NCBI RefSeq assembly: GCF_009831455.1
Contig: NZ_WOWO01000003.1
Location: 310,001-374,000 of the forward strand
Source: Salinirussus salinus
Lineage (GTDB): Archaea > Halobacteriota > Halobacteria > Halobacteriales > Haloarculaceae
Length of the DNA: 64,000 bases
Direction: 5' to 3'
The notes beneath the pieces were generated by a model, which had not been told where the DNA came from, searched no databases, and worked only from the letters and a program-made list of their open reading frames with translations. The position numbers and the translations under genes were made by a program. How positions within the stretch are numbered: position 1 is the stretch's first letter; each line of letters begins with the position of its first letter. This document shows, piece after piece, positions 40,050-50,227 of this stretch.

Positions 40050-40316
40050 TCAGGCGCCGGCTTCCTGGAAGGCCGCCTCGATGTCCTCGGCCTGGGTGAC
40101 GCCGACGAAGCGCTCGACGATGCCGTCCTCGTTCTCGATGATCAGCGTCGGGAGCGAGCGGACCTGGTACTCGTTGGCGACGTCCTGCTGCTCGTCGACG
40201 TTGATCTTCTCGAAGGAGACGTCCTCGTACTCCTCCTCGAGGTCCTCCAGGATCGGGTCCTGGGTCTTGCACGGGCCACACCAGTCGGCGTAGAAGTCCT
40301 TGAGCGTGACTGTCAT
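40050..40316 (-). CDS. trxA: Thioredoxin
   Basis: An 88-residue thioredoxin domain with the redox motif WCGPC at residues 12-16, KINVDEQQDVANEYQVRSLPTL (read at about 38-59, with the cis-Pro) and a short C-terminus. It is shorter than typical thioredoxin (about 105-110 aa); the N-terminal strand is reduced. It reduces protein disulfides in the cytoplasm; the reductase partner is not in the window. Confidence 0.92.
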   Translation of the reverse strand: MTVTLKDFYADWCGPCKTQDPILEDLEEEYEDVSFEKINVDEQQDVANEYQVRSLPTLIIENEDGIVERFVGVTQAEDIEAAFQEAGA

Positions 40317-40477
40317 ACGGCCCGGACGTTGGCTACGGCGTCTGATAAGCGTTGTCCACTCCGGCGTGGCGGCGACACGAGCGCCGGACGCGACCGGCGC
40401 CTCGCGGCCGCAGCGACGAGTAGGGGACGCGCACGCGGGTCGAAACGCTTAGGCCCGCCGGCCCACGAAAGCAGGGT

Positions 40478-40636
40478 ATGAGCTCAAGCGACGGTGGCGG
40501 GCTGATGTCCAGCGCGGGCCTCGTCCGGTACTTCGAGGCCGAGGACTCGAACGCCATCCGCATCGACCCCAAGACGGTGTTCACCTTCGGCGCCCTGTTC
40601 GGCGTGCTCGTGCTCCTCCTGCGGCTCATCATCTAG
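40478..40636 (+). CDS. Preprotein translocase subunit Sec61-beta (SecG)
   Basis: A 52-residue tail-anchored protein: [20 protein letters not shown], then the highly conserved acidic/basic region [16 protein letters not shown], then a single hydrophobic helix [15 protein letters not shown]. This matches archaeal Sec61-beta, the small subunit of the SecYE translocon. Confidence 0.94.
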   Translation: MSSSDGGGLMSSAGLVRYFEAEDSNAIRIDPKTVFTFGALFGVLVLLLRLII

Positions 40637-40703
40637 GCGTCCCCTCCAGCCGGACGCGCATTCGAGCCGGGGGAGCTTTGAACCGGGCAGCCCCAGGCCG
40701 ACC

Positions 40704-42116
40704 ATGACCGTCCGGATCCGCGGGATCTACGCGACCGCCCTGACCGCGCTGCTTGAGGATATCGTCCAGGCCTCGCCGCCGATCCGCGAGCGGTTCGAGG
40801 CCACCCTGCCGGCCGAGCCCGCTGCGGCGGGCGTCGCGACGACCGACGACCGCCAGGGCGTCGTCGTCTCGGGCGAGCCCGACCGGGTCGCCGCTGTCGT
40901 CGGCCGGCTGCGGGACGTGGCCGTCGACACCCTGGCCTGGGACGCCGACCTGCCGCTGGGCGGCGTCTACGCCGGGACGGTCACCGAGGAGCTCCGTCCC
41001 GGCGCGGTCGTCGACTGCGGCGACGGCGAGGGGTTTCTCCCTTACTCCGAGACCGAGCGCCACGTCGAGACCGGGGACAGCCTGCGGGTGCAGGTCGCCG
41101 AGCCCGCGCCGCCGTGGGCCGACGACCGCCCGCGCCTGGAGACCACCGTCCGGGTGCCGGGTCACCTGGTCGAACTCGTCCGCGGGGGGACGGCGAGTGT
41201 CGGGACCGGGAGCCCGGAGCTGGCCGACCTCGTCCCCACCGAACCGCCGGAGGGGTGGGCGCCGAGCTGGGGCCGGGACAGCGACGACGCCGACCTCAAC
41301 GCGCTGGATGAGGCACTCGCGGCGGCCGCCGGGCACGCCGAGGCCATCGACGCGGGGCTGGCCGACGGGCCGCCCGTCGGGGACGGACCACACCGCTACT
41401 GGGCCGGCCTCGACACCGCCTTCGTCTGGTTCGGCCGGGAGTCGCGGTTCGCGCTGGACGAGCGACGCCGCGAAGTGACTGCGACCATGCCCGGCCACCA
41501 CCGTGTCAAGGCCGGCGCCCGGGCCGCGAGCGCGGCCGTCGACTTCGTGGAGGCGGTCTGTCCCGAGGCCGGCGCTGGCGGCAGTCGCGGCGGCAGCGTC
41601 ACCGGCGACGGCGGCGACGCGTTCCCCTTCGGCGCCGTCACCCGGCAGTTCGGGCCACGGGAGGGCGACACCGTGCGGCTCGACCACGGCAAACCCGACG
41701 GCCGGCGGGTCGTCCTCGGCGAGGCCGACGTCATCGAGCGCGACACGGGCGGGACCATCAGAGTGCGCCGGGAGATGGCCTCGCGGGGGACCTACGACGC
41801 GCTCGGGACCGAGCGCCGGCCCGGCGACGTCGCGGTGACGAAGCTCACGGAAGGAAAGTGGTGGTACCCGACGGTCTACCGGAGCGCCGACGGCGAGTCG
41901 AGGGGGACCTACGTCAACGTCTGTACGCCCGTCGAGGTGTTCCCGGAGGCCGTCCGCTACGTCGACCTCCACGTCGACGTGGTCAAGCGGCCCGACGGAA
42001 CTGTCGAGCGCGTCGACGACGACGAACTCGATGCCGCCGTCGAGGCCGGCGAGGTCCCCGAACCGCTGGCCGAGCGGGCGCGCCAGGTCGCCGACGCCGT
42101 CGAGAACGCGCTGTAG
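40704..42116 (+). CDS. FAU-1-like ribonuclease (RNase E/G S1-like plus DUF402)
   Basis: A 470-residue protein. The N-terminal part has an RNase E/G-like S1 segment (about 75-150: GGVYAGTVTEELRPGAVVDC, GFLPYSE), followed by a central domain including the VKAGARAAS helix, and a C-terminal DUF402 domain with EGKWWYPTVYRS and VEVFPEAVRYVDLHVDVV (about 385-425). This is the FAU-1 layout reported to cut or bind AU-rich RNA in archaea. It starts 68 nt after Sec61-beta in the same direction. TIM, metal or active-site residues are not obvious. Confidence 0.88.
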   Translation: MTVRIRGIYATALTALLEDIVQASPPIRERFEATLPAEPAAAGVATTDDRQGVVVSGEPDRVAAVVGRLRDVAVDTLAWDADLPLGGVYAGTVTEELRPGAVVDCGDGEGFLPYSETERHVETGDSLRVQVAEPAPPWADDRPRLETTVRVPGHLVELVRGGTASVGTGSPELADLVPTEPPEGWAPSWGRDSDDADLNALDEALAAAAGHAEAIDAGLADGPPVGDGPHRYWAGLDTAFVWFGRESRFALDERRREVTATMPGHHRVKAGARAASAAVDFVEAVCPEAGAGGSRGGSVTGDGGDAFPFGAVTRQFGPREGDTVRLDHGKPDGRRVVLGEADVIERDTGGTIRVRREMASRGTYDALGTERRPGDVAVTKLTEGKWWYPTVYRSADGESRGTYVNVCTPVEVFPEAVRYVDLHVDVVKRPDGTVERVDDDELDAAVEAGEVPEPLAERARQVADAVENAL

Positions 42117-42156
42117 CGGCGACAGTGATTTATCCTGTTGTATGCTATCAACCACC

Positions 42157-42573
42157 ATGGTCGACCAGCTACCGGACCTCAGCGAGGAGGAACGCGAGGC
42201 GTTACACAGCGTCGAACTCGGCCTGGAGTGGCTCCGGCGCGCCCACGGTGACCTGGTCGGGGTCCACCACAAGACCGGCCACGCGATGGACCACTTCGAG
42301 CGGGCGGAGGCACAGTTGCGTGCGTCTGACTACGACGGGCTGGCGGACGCGCTCCGGTGTGAGTACCTGCCCAGGGGAGCCATCGACGACCGGTGGACCT
42401 ACGACCTGCTGGAGAGCTTCGAGGAGGGCTTTCTGTCGGACCTGGCCGGTTTCGAGGAGCGCGCTCGCGAGGAAGTCGCCGACGGGAGACGCCACGTCGC
42501 CGAGCGCCACCAGGAGCGGGAGTGGCGCGAGCGGGCCCGGGAGGACGGCGACGGCACCGACCGGCGCCGGTGA
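42157..42573 (+). CDS. Conserved haloarchaeal helical protein, function unknown
   Basis: A 138-residue acidic, mainly helical protein: MVDQLPDLSEEEREALHSVE, then LEWLRRAHGDLVGVHHKTGHAMDHFERAE, with a His-rich stretch (HHKTGHAMDHF) that might bind metal. The C-terminus is a charged coil (REWRERAREDGDGTDRRR). The start at 42157 is supported by GATTTATC (42127-42134) centred 26 nt upstream, favouring this ATG over one 15 nt earlier. No family was recognised. Confidence 0.75.
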   Translation: MVDQLPDLSEEEREALHSVELGLEWLRRAHGDLVGVHHKTGHAMDHFERAEAQLRASDYDGLADALRCEYLPRGAIDDRWTYDLLESFEEGFLSDLAGFEERAREEVADGRRHVAERHQEREWRERAREDGDGTDRRR

Positions 42574-42678
42574 CGGCGGACGCGCCGGTGTCGCGAGCCC
42601 TGTCCCGGGGCGAGCACCACTCCGGAGCGAGTGCCGGCACACACCTTTATGGTCGTATCAGGAGACGCGATCAGTACA

Positions 42679-43740
42679 ATGCGCGCAGCAGTTTTCCAGG
42701 ACGTCGACGAACCGTTCGAGATCACCGAGGTCGACGAGCCGGAGTGTGGACCGGAGGACGTCGTCATCGAGACCGAGGCGTCGGGGATCTGCCGGTCGGA
42801 CTGGCACGTCTGGCAGGGCGACTGGAGCTGGGTCGGTATGCTCCCACAGGAGGGGCAGATCTTCGGCCACGAGCCCGCCGGGACCGTCGTCGAGACCGGC
42901 GAGGAGGTCGGGTCGGTCGAGGTCGGCGACCAGGTGACCGTCCCCTTCAACCTGAGCGACGGGACCTGCCCGCACTGCCGGGCGGGGCTGTCGAACATCT
43001 GTGACAACCTCGTCCCGCTGGGGTTCACACCGGACGCCCAGGGGGCCTGGGCCGAGCGGTTCAGGGTGCCCGACGCCGACCAGAACGCGGTCGTCCTCCC
43101 CGACGGGGTCGACCCGGTCGACGCCGCCGGCCTGGGCTGTCGCTTCGCCACCTCCTTCCACGGCGTCAACCACCGCGCCGACGTCGAGCCCGGCGACTGG
43201 GTCGCCGTCCACGGCTGTGGCGGGATCGGCCTCTCGGCGGTCCAGATCGCAAACGCCGCCGGCGCGAACGTCATCGCGGTCGACCTCCAGGACGAGAAGC
43301 TCGAGTTCGCCGAGGACCTGGGGGCCGTCGAGACGGTCAACGCCGCCGAGGTCGACGACCCCGCGGGCCAGGCCGCGATGATCGCCGGCGGCGGCTGTGA
43401 CGTCGCCGTCGACGCGCTCGGGATCGAGACCACCTGCCGCAACGCCATGGACAGCCTCGGCAAGCGGGGCACCCACCTCCAGCTCGGGCTGACGACCGGG
43501 GAGGAGGAGGGCGAGGTGCCGCTGCCGGTCGACGAGATGGTGTTCACCGAGCGCGACTTCGTCGCCTCCTTCGGGATGCAGCCCAACCGGTTCGACGAGA
43601 TCTTCGAGATGATGGGCTCGGACAAGCTCGACCCCTCGAAGATCATCGGCGACACCGTCGCGCTCGACGACGTCCCCGAGGTGCTGGAGTCGATGTCCGA
43701 CTTCGACACCATCGGCTTCCCCGTCATCACCGAGTTCTGA
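42679..43740 (+). CDS. Zinc-dependent alcohol dehydrogenase, medium-chain family
   Basis: A 353-residue MDR enzyme. Catalytic zinc ligands are seen as GICRSDWHVW (Cys) and FGHEPAG (His-Glu); the structural zinc site is reduced to CPHCRAGLSNIC (three Cys). The NAD(P) motif is GCGGIGLSAVQIA (about residues 179-191). Alcohol/aldehyde or polyol interconversion is predicted; the exact substrate is unknown. TATA-like CTTTATGG (42645-42652) supports the ATG at 42679. Confidence 0.9.
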   Translation: MRAAVFQDVDEPFEITEVDEPECGPEDVVIETEASGICRSDWHVWQGDWSWVGMLPQEGQIFGHEPAGTVVETGEEVGSVEVGDQVTVPFNLSDGTCPHCRAGLSNICDNLVPLGFTPDAQGAWAERFRVPDADQNAVVLPDGVDPVDAAGLGCRFATSFHGVNHRADVEPGDWVAVHGCGGIGLSAVQIANAAGANVIAVDLQDEKLEFAEDLGAVETVNAAEVDDPAGQAAMIAGGGCDVAVDALGIETTCRNAMDSLGKRGTHLQLGLTTGEEEGEVPLPVDEMVFTERDFVASFGMQPNRFDEIFEMMGSDKLDPSKIIGDTVALDDVPEVLESMSDFDTIGFPVITEF

Positions 43741-43810
43741 GCGGGCGGCGTCGGCCGGGGACACCGGCCGGTAGCAGAGCGTTCAACCCCACGGAGCCCC
43801 GAGCGGGGGT

Positions 43811-44548
43811 ATGATCTCGCCGGATCTGTCGGGGCGAGTCGGACTCGTCACGGGCAGCGCGAAGGGTGTCGGCCGCGAACTGCTCCTGTCGCTGGCCGAC
43901 TGTGGCGCGGACGTCGCAATCCACTACCGGACCAGCGACGGGGCCGCCGAGGAGGTCGCGGAGGCGGCCCGCGAGCGCGGCGTCGACGCGGCAGTCGTTC
44001 AGGCCGACGTCACCGACCCCGACGACGTGGACGGGCTGTTCGACGCCGTCGAGGCCGGCCTGGGGCGCGTGGACGCCCTGGTCAACAACGTCGGCGCGTT
44101 CGCGCCCCGCCACTGGACCGAGATCGACCCGGAGACCTGGGCGACGGTGATGGACACCAACCTCACCGCCACCTACCTCTGCTGTCGGCGCGCGCTGCCG
44201 ACCATGCGGGAAGTCGGGTTCGGCCGCATCGTCAACGTCGGCTACGCCTCCAGCGAGAAGGGGCTCGTGAGCCCGAAGAACTTCCCGTACTTTGCCGCCA
44301 AGGCCGGCGTCCTGATGTTCACGCGGATGCTCGCCGCCGATACGCAGGACGTCGACGTGACGGTCAACGCCGTCTCCCCCTACGTCGTCGAGAACTCCGA
44401 CGAGTTCCCCGAGGAACTCCCGCGGGACCGCCCCGCGGACTTCGAGGACATGGCCCAGTCGATGCTGTTCTTCCTGGAGGAGGACAGCGACTACATCAGC
44501 GGGCAGAACGTCGAGGTCAGCGGCGGGTGGCTGCCCGAGCGGGTCTAG
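43811..44548 (+). CDS. SDR family oxidoreductase
   Basis: A 245-residue SDR with TGSAKGVGRE (about 15-24), NNVGAF (about 92-97; NNVG replaces NNAG) and YFAAK as the Tyr-Lys pair. FabG or pteridine-reductase-like. It is less similar to the two paralogous SDRs elsewhere in the window. It follows the alcohol dehydrogenase by 70 nt and may be in the same unit. The 3' end overlaps the convergent LURP-like gene by 4 nt. Confidence 0.88.
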   Translation: MISPDLSGRVGLVTGSAKGVGRELLLSLADCGADVAIHYRTSDGAAEEVAEAARERGVDAAVVQADVTDPDDVDGLFDAVEAGLGRVDALVNNVGAFAPRHWTEIDPETWATVMDTNLTATYLCCRRALPTMREVGFGRIVNVGYASSEKGLVSPKNFPYFAAKAGVLMFTRMLAADTQDVDVTVNAVSPYVVENSDEFPEELPRDRPADFEDMAQSMLFFLEEDSDYISGQNVEVSGGWLPERV

Positions 44549-45129
44549 TTCCCCTGGATGGCGTCGATGACCATCGCCGCGGTGACGATGGCGTCGGTGG
44601 GCACGCCGCCGGCGTCGTCGATGGTGATCTGGTAGCGGTCCCGCAGGGAGAGTTCGCCGTCGATCTGACCGACGTGGCCGCCGTCAGGGCCGGTGATCTC
44701 GTACTTGTGGGGGATCAGCGGGCCTACGATGGGGATGAGGTTTCGGGCGAGGGTGACCGCGGCCCCGCGGGAGGTGATCCGGCCGACGACCGCCTCCGTC
44801 TCGCCGTGCCGGACGGTCCAGACGTCCTGAAATATCGAGAAGTCGTTGTCGAGAAGCGCTACCCGGTCGCCGGTCTCGGCGTCGATGATAGCGTAGTTGC
44901 CGGCGACATCGAGAATCTGACCGGCCTCGACGGTGAAGACCTCCTCGCCGTCGGCGTCCACGAAGGGGAACTCCTCTTTCATCTTGAGGAGTTTCTGTTT
45001 CCCCCGGACGACGAGATCGCCGTCCGAGTCGTAGGCGGCGTACTTGTTGCGGATCAGCGACTGTTCGACCGTGTACTGGTCGTCGTCGAGGTCGAGCGCG
45101 GAGCCCCGGCGCGTGTCGTCGGTGGCCAT
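44545..45129 (-). CDS. LURP-one-related / scramblase-like family protein
   Basis: A 194-residue protein with an alternating beta pattern ending in one hydrophobic helix (AAMVIDAIQG). Segments such as LIRNKYAAYDSDGDLVVRGKQKLLKMKEEFPF and GDRVALLDNDFSIFQDVWTV (given by residue span about 25-95) resemble the LURP-one/tubby-like beta barrel. No function is established in archaea. The ATG at 45129 is supported by an AT-rich box (about 45151-45158, minus strand). It is divergent from uvrA. Confidence 0.78.
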   Translation of the reverse strand: MATDDTRRGSALDLDDDQYTVEQSLIRNKYAAYDSDGDLVVRGKQKLLKMKEEFPFVDADGEEVFTVEAGQILDVAGNYAIIDAETGDRVALLDNDFSIFQDVWTVRHGETEAVVGRITSRGAAVTLARNLIPIVGPLIPHKYEITGPDGGHVGQIDGELSLRDRYQITIDDAGGVPTDAIVTAAMVIDAIQGN

Positions 45130-45251
45130 CGGTCGAACCGAGACCGCTGTGTGGAATAATCCTTGTGTCCGTTCGACCCCGTGGCCGTCGCTCCGGCGGC
45201 GGCGGCGGGGAACCGACAGCGTTTCACGGGTCCCGTCCCTGCCACTGTGCA

Positions 45252-48200
45252 ATGAGCCGGGACACCATCGAGGTCCGCGGGGCCGAGGAACACAACCTCA
45301 AGGACATCGACGTCACCATCCCCCGGGAGGAGCTGACCGTCGTGACCGGTCTCTCGGGGTCGGGGAAGTCCTCGCTTGCCTTCGAGACCGTCTACGCCGA
45401 GGGGCAACGGCGCTACATCGAGTCCCTCTCGGCGTACGCCCGCAACTTCCTGGGCCAGATGGACAAGCCCAAAGTCGAGAACGTCGAGGGGCTCTCGCCC
45501 GCGATCAGCATCGACCAGAAAAACGCCGCCAACAACCCCCGCTCGACGGTCGGCACCGTCACTGAACTGCACGACTACCTCCGTCTCCTCTACGCCCGGG
45601 TCGGCACCCCACACTGCCCGGAGTGCGGTCGGGAAGTCGGCGAGCAGAGCGCCCAGCAGATGGTCCGCCGGCTGCTCTCGCTGCCCGAGGGGACACGTGC
45701 GAAGCTGTGTGCGCCCGTCGTTCGGGACCAGAAGGGAGCCTTCGAGGACCGCTTCGACGACCTCGTGAGCGAGGGGTACACCCGCGTCGAGGTCGACGGC
45801 GAAGAGTACGATCTGACGGTCGAACGGCCGGAGCTCGACGAGAACTACGACCACACCGTCGACGTGGTCGTCGACCGCGTCAAGGTCAGCGAGGAGGCCC
45901 GCTCGCGCATCACGGATTCGGTCGAGACCGCCCTGGCGGAAGCCGGCGGCGTCCTGAAGGTGATCCTCCCGGACCCGCCCGCCGATACCGGCGACCTCGG
46001 CGGGTCGACCGCCCGCTCGACGGGCGACCTCGCCGACGACGAGGGAGGGGCCGGCGACGGTGACGACCGCCTGACCGTCGAGTTCTCGGAGGACCTGGCC
46101 TGCACCCACTGCAACATCGACATCTCCGCCATCGAGACCCGTTCCTTTTCGTTCAACAGCCCTCACGGCGCCTGCCCGGAGTGCGAAGGGCTAGGATCGA
46201 CCAAGGAGGTCAGCGAAGACCTGGTGGTCCAGGACCCCTCCAAGCCACTCAAGCACGTCTTCGAGCCCTGGAGCTACAACCGCACCTACTACTCCCGGCA
46301 GCTGGACAACGTCGCCGAACACTTCGGCGTCTCGCTGGAGACGCCCTTCGAGGACCTGGACCCAGAGGTCCGCCGGCAGTTCCTGTACGGCACCGACGAC
46401 GTCGTCCACTTCGAGTGGACCACCAAGAACGGCACCCGTGAGAAGACCGAGCGCTTCGAGGGCGTCATCAACAACCTGGAGCGCCGGCACGTCGAGACCG
46501 ACAGCGACCGGGCCCGCGAGCACATCGAGGAGTTCATGGCCGTCACCACCTGTCCTGCGTGTGAGGGGACGCGGCTGAAAGCGGAGTCACGGGCGGTCCT
46601 CGTGGACGGCACCTCCATCACCGAGGTCAACGAGATGTCCATCGGCGACGCCCGCGACCACTTCGAGGGGATGGAGAGCCGGATGGACCAGCGGGAGACG
46701 AAAATCGCCGAGGAGATCCTCAAGGAGATCCGCGCCCGGCTGGGGTTCATGTGCGAGGTCGGTCTCGAATATCTGACCCTGGACAGGGAGGCCTCGACGC
46801 TCTCGGGCGGGGAGAGCCAGCGGATCCGGCTGGCGACCCAGATCGGCTCCGGGCTGGTCGGGGTGCTCTACGTCCTCGACGAGCCCTCCATCGGCCTCCA
46901 CCAGCGGGACAACGACCGCCTGCTGAACACCCTGGAGGAACTGCGGGACCTGGGGAACACCCTCCTCGTGGTGGAGCACGACACCGAGACGATGCGGCGG
47001 GCGGACAACGTCATCGACATGGGGCCGGGCCCCGGCAAGCGCGGCGGCGAGGTCGTGGTGAACGGCCCGCTGGCGGAGGTGCTCGCCACCGAGGAGTCGG
47101 TGACCGGCGATTACCTCTCCGGCGAGCGCTCCATTCCCGTTCCCGACACGCGCCGCGAGCCCGACTGCGGGGAGGGCTCGGACGGCCACCTCACGGTCAG
47201 GGGCGCCCGCCAGCACAACCTCAAGGACGTCGACGTGGACCTGCCGCTTGGCTGTTTCACGGCGATCACGGGCGTCTCGGGGTCGGGCAAGTCCACCCTG
47301 ATGCACGAGGTGCTCTACAAGGGGCTGGCCCGCGAGATGAACGACAACACCAGCGTCGACCCCGGCGAGCACGACGCCATCGAGGGCCTGGAGCAGGTGG
47401 AGACCGTCAGGCTGATCGACCAGTCGCCGATCGGCCGGACGCCCCGCTCGAACCCGGCAACCTACACCAACGTCTTCGACTACGTCCGGGAGCTGTTCGC
47501 CGAGACCGACCTCGCCAACCGGCGGGGCTACCAGAAAGGTCGCTTCTCCTTCAACGTCAAGGGTGGCCGCTGCGAGGAGTGTGGCGGCCAGGGCACCGTC
47601 AAAATCGACATGAACTTCCTCTCGGACGTGCAGGTCCCCTGCGAGGAGTGTGGCGGCGCCCGCTACAACGACGAGACCCTCGAGGTCGAGTTCCGCGGGA
47701 AGACCATCGCGGACGTGCTCGACATGACCGTCGACGAGGCCTACGACTTCTTCGAGAGCCACAGCCAGCTCCGCCGGCGGCTGAAGCTGCTGAAAGACGT
47801 CGGCCTGGGGTACATGCGCCTGGGCCAGCCCTCGACGACCCTTTCGGGTGGCGAGGCCCAGCGCGTCAAGCTCGCCGAGGAGCTGGGCAAGAAGGACACC
47901 GGCGACACGCTCTACCTGCTCGACGAGCCGACCACCGGCCTGCACCCCGCCGACGAGCGCAAGCTCATCGACGTGCTCCACCGGCTGACGGAGGAGGGCA
48001 ACACGGTCGTCGTCATCGAACACGAGCTCGACCTCGTCAAGAACGCCGACAACATCGTCGACCTCGGGCCGGAGGGCGGGGAGCGCGGCGGCGACGTCGT
48101 CGCCACCGGGACGCCCGAAGAGGTCGCCCGGGTCGAGGATTCGCACACGGGCCGGTACCTCCGGGACCTCCTGCCCGGCGTCGACCTGGAGGGGCCGCGT

Positions 48201-48287
48201 GCCGACCGGGAACCCATCGGGGCACCGGCCCCGGAAGGCGAGCGCGAGGGCGAACAGGCGACCGGTGCGGGCGCCGGCGACGACTGA
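45252..48287 (+). CDS. uvrA: Excinuclease ABC subunit A
   Basis: A 1011-residue nucleotide-excision-repair ATPase. Two ABC modules: Walker [11 protein letters not shown] (about 36-45) and [12 protein letters not shown] (about 676-687), signatures LSGGESQR and LSGGEAQR. Zinc modules are seen: [18 protein letters not shown] with [16 protein letters not shown], and the pair CEECGGQG and CEECGGAR. Slightly longer than bacterial UvrA because of an acidic insertion (about 240-275) and an acidic C-terminal tail. uvrB and uvrC are not in the window. Confidence 0.97.
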   Translation: MSRDTIEVRGAEEHNLKDIDVTIPREELTVVTGLSGSGKSSLAFETVYAEGQRRYIESLSAYARNFLGQMDKPKVENVEGLSPAISIDQKNAANNPRSTVGTVTELHDYLRLLYARVGTPHCPECGREVGEQSAQQMVRRLLSLPEGTRAKLCAPVVRDQKGAFEDRFDDLVSEGYTRVEVDGEEYDLTVERPELDENYDHTVDVVVDRVKVSEEARSRITDSVETALAEAGGVLKVILPDPPADTGDLGGSTARSTGDLADDEGGAGDGDDRLTVEFSEDLACTHCNIDISAIETRSFSFNSPHGACPECEGLGSTKEVSEDLVVQDPSKPLKHVFEPWSYNRTYYSRQLDNVAEHFGVSLETPFEDLDPEVRRQFLYGTDDVVHFEWTTKNGTREKTERFEGVINNLERRHVETDSDRAREHIEEFMAVTTCPACEGTRLKAESRAVLVDGTSITEVNEMSIGDARDHFEGMESRMDQRETKIAEEILKEIRARLGFMCEVGLEYLTLDREASTLSGGESQRIRLATQIGSGLVGVLYVLDEPSIGLHQRDNDRLLNTLEELRDLGNTLLVVEHDTETMRRADNVIDMGPGPGKRGGEVVVNGPLAEVLATEESVTGDYLSGERSIPVPDTRREPDCGEGSDGHLTVRGARQHNLKDVDVDLPLGCFTAITGVSGSGKSTLMHEVLYKGLAREMNDNTSVDPGEHDAIEGLEQVETVRLIDQSPIGRTPRSNPATYTNVFDYVRELFAETDLANRRGYQKGRFSFNVKGGRCEECGGQGTVKIDMNFLSDVQVPCEECGGARYNDETLEVEFRGKTIADVLDMTVDEAYDFFESHSQLRRRLKLLKDVGLGYMRLGQPSTTLSGGEAQRVKLAEELGKKDTGDTLYLLDEPTTGLHPADERKLIDVLHRLTEEGNTVVVIEHELDLVKNADNIVDLGPEGGERGGDVVATGTPEEVARVEDSHTGRYLRDLLPGVDLEGPRADREPIGAPAPEGEREGEQATGAGAGDD

Positions 48288-48375
48288 CCCTGGCGGCTCC
48301 GACCGAGAGCGCGGGCCGGGTGGGTATGGTGTCGCCAGCGCCATGTTTTAGTCACCGTCGGGAGCACGGGCACGC

Positions 48376-49131
48376 ATGGCGACCGCAGACCGGACTCTCG
48401 GGGGGATCGGCGGCCTGGCACAGCGTGCGAACCCGGCGTTTGCCGGGGCGGCTGTCGCGATACCGGTACTCGCACTCGCCGGCGCGATCGCGTCGAACGA
48501 CCCGCGGGCGCTGGTCTACGTCCACGTGATGGCCGGCGTCCTCTGGACCGGCGTCGACATCTTCATGGGCGCCGTCCTGGGCCCGGTCGTCGGCGGCCTC
48601 GACCCGGAGGAACGGGGCAGTTTCTTCGCGAAGTTCACCCCGAAGATGACCTTCCTGATGCCGGTGCTGGCGACGGTGACGATCACCGCCGGGATCGTGA
48701 TGGGGCTGAACCGCGGCTTCCCGAACTTCATGCCCTGGCTGGCGCTGATGACCGCCGCCACCACCATCCCCATCGTCCTCCTCATCGGCCACCAGTTCGA
48801 CGCGCTGACCGACCGGAAGACGCTCGCCGCGCTCGCTGTGGCCGTCGTCGGGAGCGGCGCCTTCCTCGCCACCACGCTGCCCGAGTTCGGGATGACCTCG
48901 CCGTGGATCGTCGCCACACTCGTGATCGTCACGCTGCTGTCGGTCCAGGGCTTCGGCGTGATCCTCCCCGGCGAGGTCCGGATCTACCGCCAGCTCACCT
49001 CCGGCGACCCCGACTACGAGCTCGTCGGCGAGATCGGGATGCGCAACGCCAAGCTCGGCGGCCTCCAGGGCGCGATGCAACTCGCCATCGTCTTCGTGAT
49101 GGTCGGCCTCCGGTTCGGGCTCTGGGCCTGA
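48376..49131 (+). CDS. Membrane protein, function unknown
   Basis: A 251-residue protein with about seven predicted helices. Notable segments: VYVHVMAGVLWTGVDIFMG, with His and Trp in one helix, and a loop EVRIYRQLTSGDPDYELVG before the last helix. The pattern is reminiscent of DUF2269/CopD-like membrane proteins with helix-bound heme or copper, but not strong enough to assign. A TATA-like GTTTTAGTC (about 48345-48353) supports the ATG. Confidence 0.75.
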   Translation: MATADRTLGGIGGLAQRANPAFAGAAVAIPVLALAGAIASNDPRALVYVHVMAGVLWTGVDIFMGAVLGPVVGGLDPEERGSFFAKFTPKMTFLMPVLATVTITAGIVMGLNRGFPNFMPWLALMTAATTIPIVLLIGHQFDALTDRKTLAALAVAVVGSGAFLATTLPEFGMTSPWIVATLVIVTLLSVQGFGVILPGEVRIYRQLTSGDPDYELVGEIGMRNAKLGGLQGAMQLAIVFVMVGLRFGLWA

Positions 49132-49180
49132 CCCGAGAGCGCGGGGCCGGGCATAAACCGCCGGGACCGCTACCTCCGGT

Positions 49181-50176
49181 ATGCCCATCCACGCCGCGCT
49201 CGACGACCGCCTGCTCCGCGTCCGCGAGGCCGACGGCGGCTGGCAGGCCGAGGAGACGCTGGTCGGCCACGACTTCGAGTGTCTCGCTGCCGACGGCGAC
49301 CACGTCGTCGCGGGCACGGTCGAGGCCGGCCTCCAGTACAGCCCCGACGGCGGCGACACCTGGCAGGCTGTCGACCTCGCGGACCGCGTGACGAGCGTCA
49401 CGGTCGGCCCGGACGGGACGGTCTGGGTCGGCACCGAACCCAGCGCCGTCTACCGGGCGCCGAACGGAGACGTGGAGTCTCTCACGGCGTGTGCGGACCT
49501 GACCGCGCTCCCCTCGAGCGACCGGTGGTCGTTCCCGCCGCGTCCCCACACCCACCACGTCCGGTGGATCGCGGTCGCGCCCGACGACCCCGACCGGCTG
49601 TACGTGGCAATCGAGGCCGGCGCGTTCGTCCGGTCGACCGACGCCGGGGAGAGCTGGGAGCCCCACCCCGAGGGCGCCCGGCGGGACAACCACACCGTCG
49701 CCACCCACCCCGAGGCCCCGGAGCGGGTCTACGTCGCCGCGGGCGACGGGTACGCCGAGTCCGGGGACCGCGGCGGGCGCTGGCGGTACCCCCAGGAGGG
49801 GCTGGAGCACCGCTACGTCTGGGGGCTGGCGGTCGACCCCGGCGACCCCGACAGAATGGTCGTCTCGGCGGCCCGCGGTGCGCGCTCGGCGCACACCCCC
49901 GCGAACGCGGAGGCGTACGTCTACCGGCGGGAGGCGGGCGGCGACAGAGCCGCCGGAGGCGACGGCGGCGCCTGGCACCTGGCGATGGACGGGCTCCCCG
50001 ACCCGGAGGGCACGGTACGAGCGGTGCTGGCCGCGGGCGGGCCCGGCGAGTTCTACGCGCTGACCAACCGCGGACTCTACCGCAGCCGGGACGCTGGAGA
50101 GGCGTGGGAACCACTCCCGGTCGAGTGGCCCGGCGCCTACACCGGGCAGGTCGGGCGCGGGCTGGCGGTGGTCTGA
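49181..50176 (+). CDS. BNR/sortilin-like beta-propeller protein
   Basis: A 331-residue cytoplasmic protein without signal peptide. Repeated Asp-box-like units are seen, such as YSPDGGDTWQAV, STDAGESWEPH, SGDRGGRWRYP and SRDAGEAWEPL, each with the SxDxGxxW pattern of BNR/Asp-box propellers. Likely a six- or seven-bladed propeller for protein or sugar binding; no catalytic residues recognised. A TATA-like GCATAAACC (49151-49159) supports the start. Confidence 0.86.
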   Translation: MPIHAALDDRLLRVREADGGWQAEETLVGHDFECLAADGDHVVAGTVEAGLQYSPDGGDTWQAVDLADRVTSVTVGPDGTVWVGTEPSAVYRAPNGDVESLTACADLTALPSSDRWSFPPRPHTHHVRWIAVAPDDPDRLYVAIEAGAFVRSTDAGESWEPHPEGARRDNHTVATHPEAPERVYVAAGDGYAESGDRGGRWRYPQEGLEHRYVWGLAVDPGDPDRMVVSAARGARSAHTPANAEAYVYRREAGGDRAAGGDGGAWHLAMDGLPDPEGTVRAVLAAGGPGEFYALTNRGLYRSRDAGEAWEPLPVEWPGAYTGQVGRGLAVV

Positions 50177-50227
50177 GCGGCAGCGGGCGGCCCACTGGGG
50201 ACGGGGATGTCGTGGCTGCGAGCTCGG

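Noticed and set aside
40629-42272. 547-codon minus-strand ORF opposite the FAU-1-like gene
   Set aside because: Shadow frame of a GC-rich gene with a recognised domain on the plus strand.
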